Source: Verrucomicrobiota bacterium
GTDB lineage: Bacteria; Verrucomicrobiota; Verrucomicrobiia; Verrucomicrobiales; Verrucomicrobiaceae
Direction: 5' to 3'
NCBI GenBank assembly: GCA_025360015.1
Contig: JANYCZ010000025.1
Span: 165,356 to 229,355, forward strand
DNA: 64,000 nt
Positions 16,121 through 25,329 of this stretch are shown here, in pieces; within the stretch, counting starts at the first letter, position 1, and each line of letters starts with the position of its first letter. The position numbers and the translations under genes are program-made. The notes below the pieces were generated by a model, which had not been told where the DNA came from, did no database searches, and saw nothing but the letters and a program-made list of their open reading frames with translations.

Positions 16121-18400
16121 TTAAACGAGACGTGCAAAGCCTTGTTGCGGTCCTTGTGTCGCTTCCAGAGGGGTGCTGGCGACGATGGCGAGAGATTCAT
16201 CCAACGCAGCGAGCATCGCGGCCACCATCGCCTCGGTGTGGGACCAAGTCACATAAAGCTGGCTGGACATCATATAACCGCGCTGGAGCATGTGGCGGAT
16301 CATGTGCTGCTTCGCCGCCGGATTGGCAAAGGCGAGTGAAGGTGCGCAGGACATGCCGCCCACTTTGAGCTGCAAGGAGGGATGGCGTGCGGCGACTTCA
16401 CGCAGGCCTGACTGCAAGCGCTCGCCGAGCTGCCACACCTGCTGCTGCACGCCTTCGCGCTGCATTTTATGGATGCAGGCCAGCGAGGCGGCGGTGCCCA
16501 CACCATCCGTCCAGTAGCTGCTGGAGATGAAGCTGTTGTTGGCCGCATCCATGACGTCGCTTTTGCCGACGAGGGCTGCGGCGGGGTAACCGTTGCTCAT
16601 GGCCTTCGCATACACGGCGATGTCAGGCTCAATGCCAAGCCTGGGTGCAGCACCGGGAAAGCCGAAGCGCCAGCCGCTGGTGACTTCATCGAGCACGAAG
16701 GCGGCTCCGGCGGCGTGACAGGCGTCGATGACCTGCTGCAGGAAGCCATCGCGGGGGAATTCGGAACGCATGGGCTCCATGACCACGGCGGCCAGTTTGC
16801 CATCGAGCTTTTGCAGGGCGGCCTGGAACGAAGCGATGTCGTTGTAGCGGAAGGGCACGGCGGTGCCTGCCAGTTCGCGCGGCACACCGAGAGGCTGGAG
16901 ACCGGGGAGGAGATGGCCGTCCAGCGCGGCATCATCGCCGAGATTTGCCGCCAGGTACCAGTCGCTCCAGCCATGGTAGCCGCAGAAGGCAATGCCGCTT
17001 TTGCCGGTGGCGGCGCGGGCGATGCGAACTGCGAGCCCTAGGGCCTCGCCGCCGCCGCGTGCGTAGCGCACTTTGCCTGCCCAGGGATGCAGATCCAGCA
17101 GCAGTTCCGCGAGTTTCACCTCATCCGGCGACACCAGCGTGGAGTAGCTGCCGAGATTCACGCGGCGCTTCACCGCTGCGTTTACTTCATCGTCGGCATG
17201 GCCGAGCAAGATGGCACCGACGCCTCCGGTGAAGTCGGTGAACCGCTGGTCATCGAGGTCCCAAATGTACGCGCCCTTGGCACGCGAGAAATACGACGGC
17301 CATGATTGCGGATCGAACAGATGGGCGCGCTTGGAGAGGAGGCCGGTGCCGCAGGAGATTTTCGTTTTCGCTTCTTCCCAGAGCTGTTTTCCGCTGCCAG
17401 CCGCAGGAGGATTGAGCAGGCGCTGGGCGTTCTCGCGGAAGATGTCGTCCAGATCGCATGGCGTCATGCCGGTGTCTTCGCAGGCCTCTCGTAGGCATAG
17501 CAAGGATTCGATGCCCACGGTGGTGTACTGGCCAAAAATCGTCAGCTTGTCACCGGTGATCTCCGGATGAATCCAGGTGAAGCCATCGCCCTGGGTGATG
17601 CAGGAGCCGCGCAGTTCGCTGACCATGTAATCGCTGCCCCACAGCACGCGGCGTGGGCCAAGAATCTCAAGCGCGGCGCGGAAGGCACCGGCCTGCGTCA
17701 CTGCGGAGGTGTCCACGACGACGTTGTCGAGATCGACGAGATGATGGAGGCCCTCGCGGGCGTGGCGGTAGTTGAACGAGCGCGCCACGTGGGCCAGGAC
17801 GAGTTTGCAGCGCGAGTAGCGTGTGCAAAGGCGGCGCAGAGCCGAAACATTGCGAAGGTCGGTGATGCCGTCTGCCAGCATGATGTGGAGCATCATGACG
17901 CCAGCATGGTCGTGGCAGATCTCCCACATCCATTCAGGAGCGAAGGATTCGATTTCGGCTTCCTTCGTATCTGGCACATCGGCGTAGAGCCGGTAGGGCT
18001 TGATGCCGACAAACACGCCCGTGCTCATCAGGCGGCGCACCTCGGCCGGATCATCCGTTGGCGCGGCGAGAACGAGCGCCCGTGAATTCGTGCTCACGTC
18101 CACCTGCGACTGCACCCACGCATTTTCGGCTGCACGATCATTGCCCGCGCTGGGGTAGCCAAAGAACAAGCCTTCCACCTGACGCCCCGGCATCCACAGG
18201 CGCATGGCCGTCTGAAATTCCTGCATGCCATAGCCACGATCTTCATCCAGAAACACTGGGCGGTTCCCCTGCGCAAAATGTCGCGAGTGAAACAGGTGCG
18301 TGTGTACATCAAAGACCTTGTCTGGCACGAAGCCGTCAATCGCGCGATGCAGCAGCTTGCGATCCGTGTCGGTGAGTTCGGTGACGAGCTTGAGTGACAT
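16121..18400 (-). CDS. amidohydrolase / class III aminotransferase fusion
   Basis: The protein has 759 residues from ATG 18400 (5 nt after the upstream stop). Residues 1 to about 345 form an amidohydrolase-like barrel: FDVHTHLFHSRHF (HxH), LVLAHVARSFNYRHA, LWGSDYMVSE. Residues from about 370 form a PLP-dependent class III aminotransferase related to glutamate-1-semialdehyde aminomutase: FTDFTGGVGAILLGHADDEV, CGYHGWSDWY, VLDEVTSGWRF and the Schiff-base Lys in YAKAMSNGYP, then the SSSYWTDGVGTAASL strand. Both halves look complete. The order suggests that one domain feeds the other with an amino or keto intermediate (inference). No frame break is visible at the junction. Confidence 0.85.
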   Translation of the reverse strand: MSLKLVTELTDTDRKLLHRAIDGFVPDKVFDVHTHLFHSRHFAQGNRPVFLDEDRGYGMQEFQTAMRLWMPGRQVEGLFFGYPSAGNDRAAENAWVQSQVDVSTNSRALVLAAPTDDPAEVRRLMSTGVFVGIKPYRLYADVPDTKEAEIESFAPEWMWEICHDHAGVMMLHIMLADGITDLRNVSALRRLCTRYSRCKLVLAHVARSFNYRHAREGLHHLVDLDNVVVDTSAVTQAGAFRAALEILGPRRVLWGSDYMVSELRGSCITQGDGFTWIHPEITGDKLTIFGQYTTVGIESLLCLREACEDTGMTPCDLDDIFRENAQRLLNPPAAGSGKQLWEEAKTKISCGTGLLSKRAHLFDPQSWPSYFSRAKGAYIWDLDDQRFTDFTGGVGAILLGHADDEVNAAVKRRVNLGSYSTLVSPDEVKLAELLLDLHPWAGKVRYARGGGEALGLAVRIARAATGKSGIAFCGYHGWSDWYLAANLGDDAALDGHLLPGLQPLGVPRELAGTAVPFRYNDIASFQAALQKLDGKLAAVVMEPMRSEFPRDGFLQQVIDACHAAGAAFVLDEVTSGWRFGFPGAAPRLGIEPDIAVYAKAMSNGYPAAALVGKSDVMDAANNSFISSSYWTDGVGTAASLACIHKMQREGVQQQVWQLGERLQSGLREVAARHPSLQLKVGGMSCAPSLAFANPAAKQHMIRHMLQRGYMMSSQLYVTWSHTEAMVAAMLAALDESLAIVASTPLEATQGPQQGFARLV

Positions 18401-18405
18401 GGGAA

Positions 18406-19917
18406 TCAGTCGTTGAGGTAGATGGCATAGACCTTGGCTGCGCTGCCTGCTGGGAAGTTCACGCGCAGTGCGATCTTTTTGCCAGAGGGCAGCGGCTTGG
18501 GCCATGGGATGAGTACGCGGACGCCATTGGTGGTTACTTTGGCTTCATAGCCGTCAAGGGGGTGGTCAAGAGGGTCAAGGAGTTGTGCCGTGAGTGGTGA
18601 TTCAGGCGTGGTGCCTTCCACATTGAGTGCGATCTCTTTTGCGGTGAAGGGGCTGGTGATGAAGTGGCCTTCTTCCTCCGTGACCTTGCGCGAGAGCGAG
18701 CCGAAGCCATCGCGCCGGAGGGTGGCGAGGCCGATGTCCATGTTTTCCAGCACACCGCCTGTATCCCAGTGTGAATACCAGATCATGGTCTTGTCTCCCT
18801 CATTCACAAAGGCATGACCTTGCAGGATGGCGACGTCGTCCCACTCGCCCTCCTTGCCACGTGGGATGATTTTGAAGCCGGGTACGGGCTCGCGGAAATG
18901 CACGCCGTCGTTGCTCATGAGCAGGCCGAGATCGACGTGTACGCCGTAGTTCCAGCTCTTGTCTTTGGGCGGTGGCTGCTCGGCGTCCTGCCACATGCCG
19001 TGCAGGCCGACCATGACATTGCCGCGATTCCACAAGCCTGCGCCCATGTGCATCTGCTGGCCTTTGACTGGAGGATTGGAAAGCTGGCCGGGGCGCGCAT
19101 AGGCGAAGGCTTTGGCCTTGGACCACGAGATGAAATCGGGGGAGCGATAGGCGAGCATGTCGCGCCCAATGTCGCTGCCATCCGCGCGCCATGACCAGGG
19201 GCTGAGCAGTTGACCGGTGGCGTAGTAGAAGTCGCCGAAGCGGTAGAGGCCGCTGACTTCAAAACGCTCGCCGCCTGCATTTGCCGGACGGTCGCCGACA
19301 CAGTGCCACGTCAAGCCGTCCGCACTGGTGGCGGTGACAAAAGAGCTCCAACGTTTTTCGTTGGGGCCGATTTTGCTGCGGCCGCCTTTGACCTCTTCGA
19401 ATGGCATGTGAGCGATGTAGGCGCACTTGTATCGCTTCGCGGCATCGGGTTCGTCGGGCTCATACAGCACGGAGAGGAAATCGTTCACCCGTGTCATTGA
19501 GTAGGGCTCGCCTGTGATCAGGCAGATGTTGTTCTTGGTGCTGCCATTGAACTCCACGAGGCCCAGGTCCGGCTTGGTCCAGGTGACTCCGTCCTTGCTC
19601 TCTGCGTAGCACATTGGCCGCCACCAGCCGGGGGCCTGGCCTTTGACAACCGCCGCCTCGTGCATGCCGAGGTACCACATGCGGAAAGTATCGCCTTGTT
19701 TGATCACCGTGCCGTAGAGGACTGCATGACCGTGGTCGGGTGCTCCTGGCGGCCCGCTGCGCAGCACCGGATTTCCCGGATGCTTCTGCGCTGCCTCCAA
19801 GGTCAGTTTCAGATTGTGCTGCCAGGCAATGTTGTGATCGTCGAAGGCGAAGAAGACCTGCTCGGTGGCGTGAAGATGGAGCGCGAGGGCAGAGAGGATG
19901 CAAAGGATGAACTTCAT
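18406..19917 (-). CDS. secreted five-bladed-propeller glycosidase-like protein
   Basis: A 503-residue protein with a signal peptide (MKFILCILSALALHLHA) and a GH32/GH43-type beta-propeller appearance: repeated TFRMWYLGM, CYAESKDGVTWTKPDLGLVEFNG, TATSADGLTWHCV, LLMSNDGVHFREPVPGF, TMIWYSHWD. A small beta-sandwich follows after residue 400. Such proteins are common in Planctomycetes and Verrucomicrobia and are usually annotated as hypothetical glycosyl hydrolases. Catalytic acids cannot be assigned with confidence. It is the first gene of the operon that continues with the fusion protein, and operator C is 44 nt upstream. Confidence 0.72.
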   Translation of the reverse strand: MKFILCILSALALHLHATEQVFFAFDDHNIAWQHNLKLTLEAAQKHPGNPVLRSGPPGAPDHGHAVLYGTVIKQGDTFRMWYLGMHEAAVVKGQAPGWWRPMCYAESKDGVTWTKPDLGLVEFNGSTKNNICLITGEPYSMTRVNDFLSVLYEPDEPDAAKRYKCAYIAHMPFEEVKGGRSKIGPNEKRWSSFVTATSADGLTWHCVGDRPANAGGERFEVSGLYRFGDFYYATGQLLSPWSWRADGSDIGRDMLAYRSPDFISWSKAKAFAYARPGQLSNPPVKGQQMHMGAGLWNRGNVMVGLHGMWQDAEQPPPKDKSWNYGVHVDLGLLMSNDGVHFREPVPGFKIIPRGKEGEWDDVAILQGHAFVNEGDKTMIWYSHWDTGGVLENMDIGLATLRRDGFGSLSRKVTEEEGHFITSPFTAKEIALNVEGTTPESPLTAQLLDPLDHPLDGYEAKVTTNGVRVLIPWPKPLPSGKKIALRVNFPAGSAAKVYAIYLND

Positions 19918-19961
19918 GGGTGAATTGTGAAGACGTGTCCTGGAGTTGCCAGTGTGAAGCG

Positions 19962-19982
19962 CTGGTCCGATGTACAGACCAG
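19962..19982. promoter_or_regulatory. operator copy C (CTGGTY-N9-RACCAG)
   Basis: CTGGT-CCGATGTACAG-ACCAG lies 44 nt upstream of the minus-strand ATG at 19917. In this copy the palindrome extends to six base pairs per arm. It has the same arms and 11-nt spacer as copies A, B and D. Confidence 0.75.
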
Positions 19983-19992
19983 GGTGAAGAAA

Positions 19993-20101
19993 AGTACTGA
20001 TGAGCTTTAGCTCGTTCTGGAACGCTCCGCAGACTCCAGAATCCGGAACGAGCTAAAGCTCATGAGTACTTTGCCGGAACGAGCTGAAGCTCTGGAGCAC
20101 T
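19993..20101. repeat. cluster of three intergenic hairpin repeats (AGTACT...GAGCTTTAGCTCGTT)
   Basis: Two 28-nt arms at 19993-20020 (plus) and 20043-20070 (inverted) are near-identical and flank a 22-nt loop. A third, inverted, more diverged copy at 20074-20101 ends at the stop of the SGNH gene. Each unit contains the self-complementary GAGCT-TT-AGCTC. A further copy stands alone at 52048-52075, so this is a dispersed family. It may form a bidirectional terminator here (inference). Confidence 0.8.
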
Positions 20102-21766
20102 TCAGTCCACCGTGAGATCCCCGAACAGGACGCACCAGTTCCATAAGGGATAGGCCTGGCCGGCGCGGGTACCGTAGCTGGCATCGGCGAAGTTGTGGAT
20201 GGAGCGCTCAGGGTCGGAGTCGCGGAGATTGCCGTAGCTGAATGAGCGCTGGGCCACGATTTCCTGTCCGGCCACGAAAGGCACGTTGTTGCGGAGTTCG
20301 CGCGGATCGTAGCGCAAGACGGTGACGCCATTGTCCTCACTCGTTGCACGAATGGCCACGCGAGATGTTTGGCCTGAAATGCTGCTGACAAAGAAAGCAC
20401 CCTCTGCAATCAGTGGCTTAAGCTGTTCGGCAAAGCTGCTCGTGAGGTGCATCTCTTCCGTCTGCTCCGGCCCGCTGCGAAGGGCGGCAACGGTGCCGAG
20501 CGCCAGTGCAAATGAATGACCGTAGCTCACGCGGCAGGTCTGGGCTGCCGGCAGCGGGTGGGCAAATCGGATACGCACCTGCGTGGAAGTGGCGATTTCG
20601 ACCGCAGTGAGCGTGAGTAATGCTCCGGTGGTATCGCGCACGCGAAAACCTGCCAGGGAGGTGAAACCACCCTTCGTCGCGATTTCCTGCCGGGCGAGGA
20701 ATGCGGTATCGAGCACGAGGGGCGGACGTGGCACGGTGAAGTCGAGTAGAATGCTGGCGCGATCTGCGGCAAGTTTGGCAGAGCGAGGGCGCAGGGGCTG
20801 CCAGTCTTCATGCTCATCAAGCACGCGGTGCATGACTTTGCCGACCTGTTCGCCCCACCAGCGCTCGCCGTCGGCGGAAAGGTGGATGGGATCGCCATGA
20901 CGGTCGGGCTTCGTGCGGCTGTTGATGGCGCTGGGCACGGCGTAGTGCGGCCCCACGAGGTAGATGTTCGCATCGGGATCGGCAGCCATGAGCTGCGCCT
21001 CGCCTGCGGGCCCGAGGGTCTGGTAGGTGAAGAGTGGCAGATCACTGCGCTGCCCCGTGATGGCGCACAAGTCTGCCGACCACTGCTTGCGATAGGCCTT
21101 CAATTGATCGCGATACCATGCCATTCCTTGAGCGCCTGGCATCTCGGCATCCCAGCGCGTCGGCATGATGCCGCCCGTAGGGCCGCCATTGGCCTCTCCC
21201 TGCATCCAGTAGAGCGCGGCGATGCGAAAAGTGGAACCCAGCGCCTTTGCCTGCGCCACGGCGCGCCGTGCATCATCAAGACTGGTGCGGTAGTAGCCGC
21301 CGCCGTTCCTGCGCGACTCCGGCGTGCGTGCATCCGTCGAAATATCCGCGATGGACAGCTCCTGAATCTGCCGGCCACCCTGCCCCGCGCAGGCCACGAG
21401 AAAACGTGAGGCCGCATTTGCCGCCTGTGACTTGTCATTGGCCACGCGCGCCGCCTGCCAGTGGTCGGCCAGCCCATTCGCCACGGTCTCACCGAGGCCG
21501 CCATTTACCTGCGCCCGCAGCGGCACCGGCATGAACGACTCTGGCGCGCGCTGCTCAGGGACAGCCGGGTGGTCAGTCGGCAGCCAAGTTCTCACACCAC
21601 GGGCGAAAGCGAGGCTGCCCCAGCCGCTGTCTGCGCTTGTCACGACAGGGAGGGATTCTGAGCCATCGCACAAGGACTGGCCCATCAGCCAGATGCCGGA
21701 GATGGACGGCCTCGGCTCCGCCGCGAGTACATGAAGAGACAGCAGCAGAAAGAGAACAGCTCTCAT
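20102..21766 (-). CDS. secreted SGNH/sialate O-acetylesterase-like protein
   Basis: A 554-residue protein with a signal peptide (RAVLFLLLSLHVLA). It begins with the SGNH block-I-like WLMGQSLCDG (catalytic Ser), has YWMQGEANGG in the middle (block III-type) and DPIHLSADGERWW near residue 290 (catalytic Asp/His). The C-terminal half is beta-rich. This is the layout of sialate O-acetylesterase/DUF303 proteins that deacylate sugars. The start overlaps the upstream stop by 4 nt (ATGA); it is the last gene of the operon kinase - enolase-like - beta-helix - SGNH. Confidence 0.8.
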   Translation of the reverse strand: MRAVLFLLLSLHVLAAEPRPSISGIWLMGQSLCDGSESLPVVTSADSGWGSLAFARGVRTWLPTDHPAVPEQRAPESFMPVPLRAQVNGGLGETVANGLADHWQAARVANDKSQAANAASRFLVACAGQGGRQIQELSIADISTDARTPESRRNGGGYYRTSLDDARRAVAQAKALGSTFRIAALYWMQGEANGGPTGGIMPTRWDAEMPGAQGMAWYRDQLKAYRKQWSADLCAITGQRSDLPLFTYQTLGPAGEAQLMAADPDANIYLVGPHYAVPSAINSRTKPDRHGDPIHLSADGERWWGEQVGKVMHRVLDEHEDWQPLRPRSAKLAADRASILLDFTVPRPPLVLDTAFLARQEIATKGGFTSLAGFRVRDTTGALLTLTAVEIATSTQVRIRFAHPLPAAQTCRVSYGHSFALALGTVAALRSGPEQTEEMHLTSSFAEQLKPLIAEGAFFVSSISGQTSRVAIRATSEDNGVTVLRYDPRELRNNVPFVAGQEIVAQRSFSYGNLRDSDPERSIHNFADASYGTRAGQAYPLWNWCVLFGDLTVD

Positions 21767-22953
21767 GGTTTGAAATCTTTGGGCATGAGTTTCATCAGCT
21801 CCTTCAGGTCAGCGCCATCGGCGTGGCCGCCTTCGGGAAAGGCCTTTCCATTGATGAGACAGCCGTCCCAAATGGCGCTGCCAGCGACTTTCACATCCAT
21901 GCCTTCAAAGGTGCAGTGCCTGGCCTCCAGCACCGCCCGCAAAGCGACGCTGCCCATGCGTGGCTCTGCCACACGACGAATGAACACGTTTCGCATTTGC
22001 ATCACGCATTCGCCCTTCGCTGTCCCAGTAATCGACAGTGGATGCTGCGCCGTCGAAATTACCAGGGCATTGGTGAGGGTGTAGCGTCCTTCATCGAGGA
22101 AGTAGAGATCGAAGCCGATGTTCTTCGCGAGGAAGATATTCTTATAACTCGTCTGCGCCGTGCCGGTGTCGGTAATGCCGGTGCTGTTCCCAATGCTGAC
22201 GAAACCATCCACGCGATACTGCGCGGACTCATGGGCGCTGATGCCATCATCGCCGCACTCGATTGCCGCGATGTTTTCAAAAACGACATCGCGGCAGTCG
22301 CCATGGATGTTGAACCCGTCATTGTAAGGATGCGTGGCGGTGAGGTTCTTGATGACGAGGTGCGCATTTTCGCCACCAAACTGTACTCCGGCGCTGCGCA
22401 CAGGAGCGCGTATGGCAGCATCAGCCAGTTTCTGCCCTGCTGGCAGTTTGAGATAGAAGCTGCCGTAGATCTGCTTTGATGGCGGCTTCTCACGTGAGGT
22501 ATCTTTGACAAAAGTCCATTCACCGGGCTCGAGCACCTCAGGCTTTTTGAAGGGCGCGCTGCGGCCTTTGGACGTCCGCCCCATGTGATTCATCTGCCCG
22601 TTGCATAGAAAGAACCAGCGACCAATGATGGCGTCGTCATTGCGCGCCACGAGATGGTCATTCGCAAACAGTCCGGGTGCCACCTCGGTCCACTGCGTCG
22701 GGTCAATCGGATCACTGCCTTCCAACGTCGCCCCATGACCATCGAGCGTAATGGGCTTCCCCGATTCGCCTTTCTTGCCATAGAAGCCGGCATACTCATG
22801 ATAGACCTTTGCTTCGAGATGAACGGTGTCGCCCGGCTGCGCGGCCTTGATCGCGTGCACGATGGTCGGCGCATCTTGGTCTTTGCCGACGTGAATGTCC
22901 CGCGCAGCAGCATATGTGAAGACAAGTGAAAGTGCGATGGTGATTTTATTCAT
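21763..22953 (-). CDS. secreted right-handed parallel beta-helix protein
   Basis: The protein has 396 residues from ATG 22953 with a signal peptide (NKITIALSLVFTYAAA). The N-terminal VGKDQDAPTIVHAIKAAQPGDTV phrase and the GDTVHLEAKVYHEY strand are typical of pectate-lyase/PL6/GH-type beta-helices. Coil repeats follow (HLVIKNLTATHPYNDGFNIHG, DVVFENIAAIECGDDGISAH). Both GFNIHG and DDGIS patterns occur in polysaccharide lyases and epimerases. A polysaccharide lyase or hydrolase is likely, but the substrate is unknown. It overlaps the upstream gene by 8 nt. Confidence 0.78.
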   Translation of the reverse strand: MNKITIALSLVFTYAAARDIHVGKDQDAPTIVHAIKAAQPGDTVHLEAKVYHEYAGFYGKKGESGKPITLDGHGATLEGSDPIDPTQWTEVAPGLFANDHLVARNDDAIIGRWFFLCNGQMNHMGRTSKGRSAPFKKPEVLEPGEWTFVKDTSREKPPSKQIYGSFYLKLPAGQKLADAAIRAPVRSAGVQFGGENAHLVIKNLTATHPYNDGFNIHGDCRDVVFENIAAIECGDDGISAHESAQYRVDGFVSIGNSTGITDTGTAQTSYKNIFLAKNIGFDLYFLDEGRYTLTNALVISTAQHPLSITGTAKGECVMQMRNVFIRRVAEPRMGSVALRAVLEARHCTFEGMDVKVAGSAIWDGCLINGKAFPEGGHADGADLKELMKLMPKDFKP

Positions 22954-24262
22954 GGGAATCACGTTGAGAGTCATGGAAATGAATGCCAGCACTGGCAAAA
23001 ATGGCGGCACCCGCAAAGCGCGCGCGCGAGCCGAGCAGGCGCTGGATGCGGAGGACCTCGTTCCACTTCGCCATGCGCTCGCTGCGGCTGAAAGAGCCGA
23101 CCTTGAGCTGGCCCGCATTGGTGGCCACGGCGAGATGCGCGATGAAGGCGTCTTCGGTTTCTCCCGAACGTGCGGAGACGACGGGCAGCCAGCCTGCGGC
23201 CTGAGTGCGATGGATTGCGGCGATGGTTTCGGTGACGGTGCCGATTTGATTGAGCTTGATGAGCACGGCGTTGGCGGTGTTGGCGGCGATGCCGCGCTCG
23301 ATGCGCTCAATGTTCGTGGTGAAATGGTCGTCGCCGATGAGCTGGCAGCGGTGGCCGATGGCCTCGCGCACGATCTTCCAGCCCGCCCAGTCGTCTTCGG
23401 CCATGGGATCTTCAATGGAGACGATGGGGTATTTCGTCACCCATTCAATCATGAGCGCGGCGAACTGCTCGGTGGTGAAGCGGCGCTGTTCGAGGCCGAG
23501 GGTGTAGTGCCCCTCATGAAACAAATCGGTGGCGGCGATGTCGAGCGAGATGCCGACCTCGTGCCCGGGAGTGTAGCCTGCGCGTTCGATGGAGGCCATG
23601 AGCGCATCGAAGACGTCTTCATTGCGGTCAAACATGGGCCAGTAGCCGCCTTCGTCGGCGACACCGGCGAGCAGGCCACGCTCGCGCATGACATCTGCGG
23701 CGGCGTGGAAGACATTGGCGGTGACTTCGAGAGTCTCTTCATAGGTCTGCGCGGTGAGCGCCATGATCATGAAATCCTGGATGTCAATGCGGCCCTCCGC
23801 GTGCTTGCCACCACCGAAGATCTGGATCTCGGGCAACGGCAGCAGGGTGCCCTGCCCGCCGCCGAGGGATTCAAACAGCGGCATGCGTTTCGTATTCGCG
23901 GCCGCCTGCGCCACGGCCATGCTGGTGCCGAGAATGGCATTGGCCCCGAGGCGCGATTTACCAGGTGTCCCATCGAGGGCAATCAATGCGGCATCCAGCC
24001 CGGCTTGATCAAACACATCCCGCCCGATGGCGGTGCTGGCGATTTCGCCGGTGACGTGAGACAGGGCTTTGAATACTGATTTGCCACGGAAGCGGGCCTT
24101 GTCGCCGTCGCGCAGTTCCAGTGCTTCATGATGTCCGGTGGAGGCACCCGAAGGCACCAGCCCGTGGCCGGCAGTGCCGTCTTCCAGTGTGGCGATGACT
24201 TCCACAGTGGGATTGCCACGGCTGTCGAATATTTGCAGGGCGTCGAGAGAGGTGATTTTCAT
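22946..24262 (-). CDS. divergent enolase-family protein
   Basis: A 438-residue full-length enolase homologue. Conserved elements are DSRGNPTVEV, the mobile loop PSGASTG, GGKHAEG (His), ADEGGYWP (Glu), SLDIAATD (metal Asp), SIEDPMAEDDW (metal Glu), GDDHFTTN (metal Asp), LIKLNQIGTVTE (catalytic Lys) and the SRSE region. Two positions differ from housekeeping enolases: the invariant SHRSGET is SARSGET, losing the His that is 369 in E. coli and 373 in yeast, and the usual NIINGG is replaced by IQIFGGG. It overlaps the kinase gene upstream by 4 nt. I infer a specialised enolase handling the product of that kinase. It may not be the glycolytic enzyme. Confidence 0.85.
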   Translation of the reverse strand: MKITSLDALQIFDSRGNPTVEVIATLEDGTAGHGLVPSGASTGHHEALELRDGDKARFRGKSVFKALSHVTGEIASTAIGRDVFDQAGLDAALIALDGTPGKSRLGANAILGTSMAVAQAAANTKRMPLFESLGGGQGTLLPLPEIQIFGGGKHAEGRIDIQDFMIMALTAQTYEETLEVTANVFHAAADVMRERGLLAGVADEGGYWPMFDRNEDVFDALMASIERAGYTPGHEVGISLDIAATDLFHEGHYTLGLEQRRFTTEQFAALMIEWVTKYPIVSIEDPMAEDDWAGWKIVREAIGHRCQLIGDDHFTTNIERIERGIAANTANAVLIKLNQIGTVTETIAAIHRTQAAGWLPVVSARSGETEDAFIAHLAVATNAGQLKVGSFSRSERMAKWNEVLRIQRLLGSRARFAGAAIFASAGIHFHDSQRDSHE

Positions 24263-25209
24263 GTGATGTCAGCCCATGCCTCCGTGAGAGCGGCAAGCGA
24301 AGGCGGTTGAGATAAATGGGAGAGAACGAAACGTGTGACGATGTCGCCTTGTGCAGGAGAAAGATACTCGGCGGGTGATTTTCCATGCACGCGGGCGAGG
24401 AGCAGGCAGAGCAGCAGCCTCACCGTATCCCGCTCCAGATCGTGACCGCAGGCGGAGGAGTAGGCGGACCAAAACGTGGGAACGAGTCGAATGGCCTGCG
24501 GATTCAAGAGGGCCTTCAAATGCAGATGCGTGAGGAGAAACGCGGCATCGAAGGCGGGATCGCCAAACCACGCGCACTCGGCGTCCAGCACGATGAGGCG
24601 ACCGGGGCCGACGAGGAGGTTCTTGGGGCTGTAGTCGCCATGCACGAGGGCGAGCTTGGTTGCTGCCAGTCGTGCGGCCTCGGCACGGAGCACTTCTGCT
24701 GCTTCGGGCACGCGTTCGGCGGTGGTCAGGAGATAGGGATCAATGCGCAGTGCCTGGAAATTCGGCAGAGTGTCGAAGCGTTTCCGCGCGACTGGATCAT
24801 CCCATGATGTGGCATGCAGGCGTCCGAGGATTTCGCCTGCCAGCTTCGCGGTTTCGAGTTCAATGTTTCCTGCCAGCAGCTCCGACTTCCAGTTGTGCAG
24901 TTCATCGCCAAGGTACTCCATGGCGAACCAGCCATCGCCACCGCCCAGGATGCGTGGCACGGCGGCTGGCATGAGCGGCGAAACGTACTCAAAGAAGGAC
25001 TGTTCCACGCGATTGCGCGAGACATCGACGAACCAGTCGTCCTTCACGCGCAGCTTTTCCAAGGCTGCCTTGACCACGATGCGCTGCGTGGAAGATTCCA
25101 CCAAGACGATGTCGCTCGACACTCCACCGGTGAGAGGTGTGACACGGATGTCCGTGCCGTGGAGCAAACCGGCAGCTTGCAGGCGTGGCAGGAGATCGGT
25201 AGTGGTCAT
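24259..25209 (-). CDS. phosphotransferase (APH/MTR-kinase-like small-molecule kinase)
   Basis: A 316-residue protein-kinase-like small-molecule kinase. The N-lobe has a Gly-rich GGVSSDIVLV and the VVKAAL Lys strand. The catalytic loop is LVHGDYSPKNLLV near residue 190 and the metal loop is VLDAECAWFGDPAFDAAF. There is no signal peptide. Translationally coupled (4-nt overlap) to the enolase-like gene, it could make the phosphorylated hydroxy-acid substrate for it, for example by a glycerate-kinase-like reaction (inference). Upstream, about 120 nt separate it from the plus-strand toxin-antitoxin module that interrupts this operon; no operator copy was seen there. Confidence 0.8.
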   Translation of the reverse strand: MTTTDLLPRLQAAGLLHGTDIRVTPLTGGVSSDIVLVESSTQRIVVKAALEKLRVKDDWFVDVSRNRVEQSFFEYVSPLMPAAVPRILGGGDGWFAMEYLGDELHNWKSELLAGNIELETAKLAGEILGRLHATSWDDPVARKRFDTLPNFQALRIDPYLLTTAERVPEAAEVLRAEAARLAATKLALVHGDYSPKNLLVGPGRLIVLDAECAWFGDPAFDAAFLLTHLHLKALLNPQAIRLVPTFWSAYSSACGHDLERDTVRLLLCLLLARVHGKSPAEYLSPAQGDIVTRFVLSHLSQPPSLAALTEAWADIT

Positions 25210-25329
25210 GCGGGAAAAGAGAGCGGCACAGGAATACGAAGCGGGAGGCTGATTATTCCAGTGTTGATCGGCCCCACCTGCGTTGATTCACCTCCTCGAC
25301 AAAATCGACTCTTTGGATACAATTCATCC

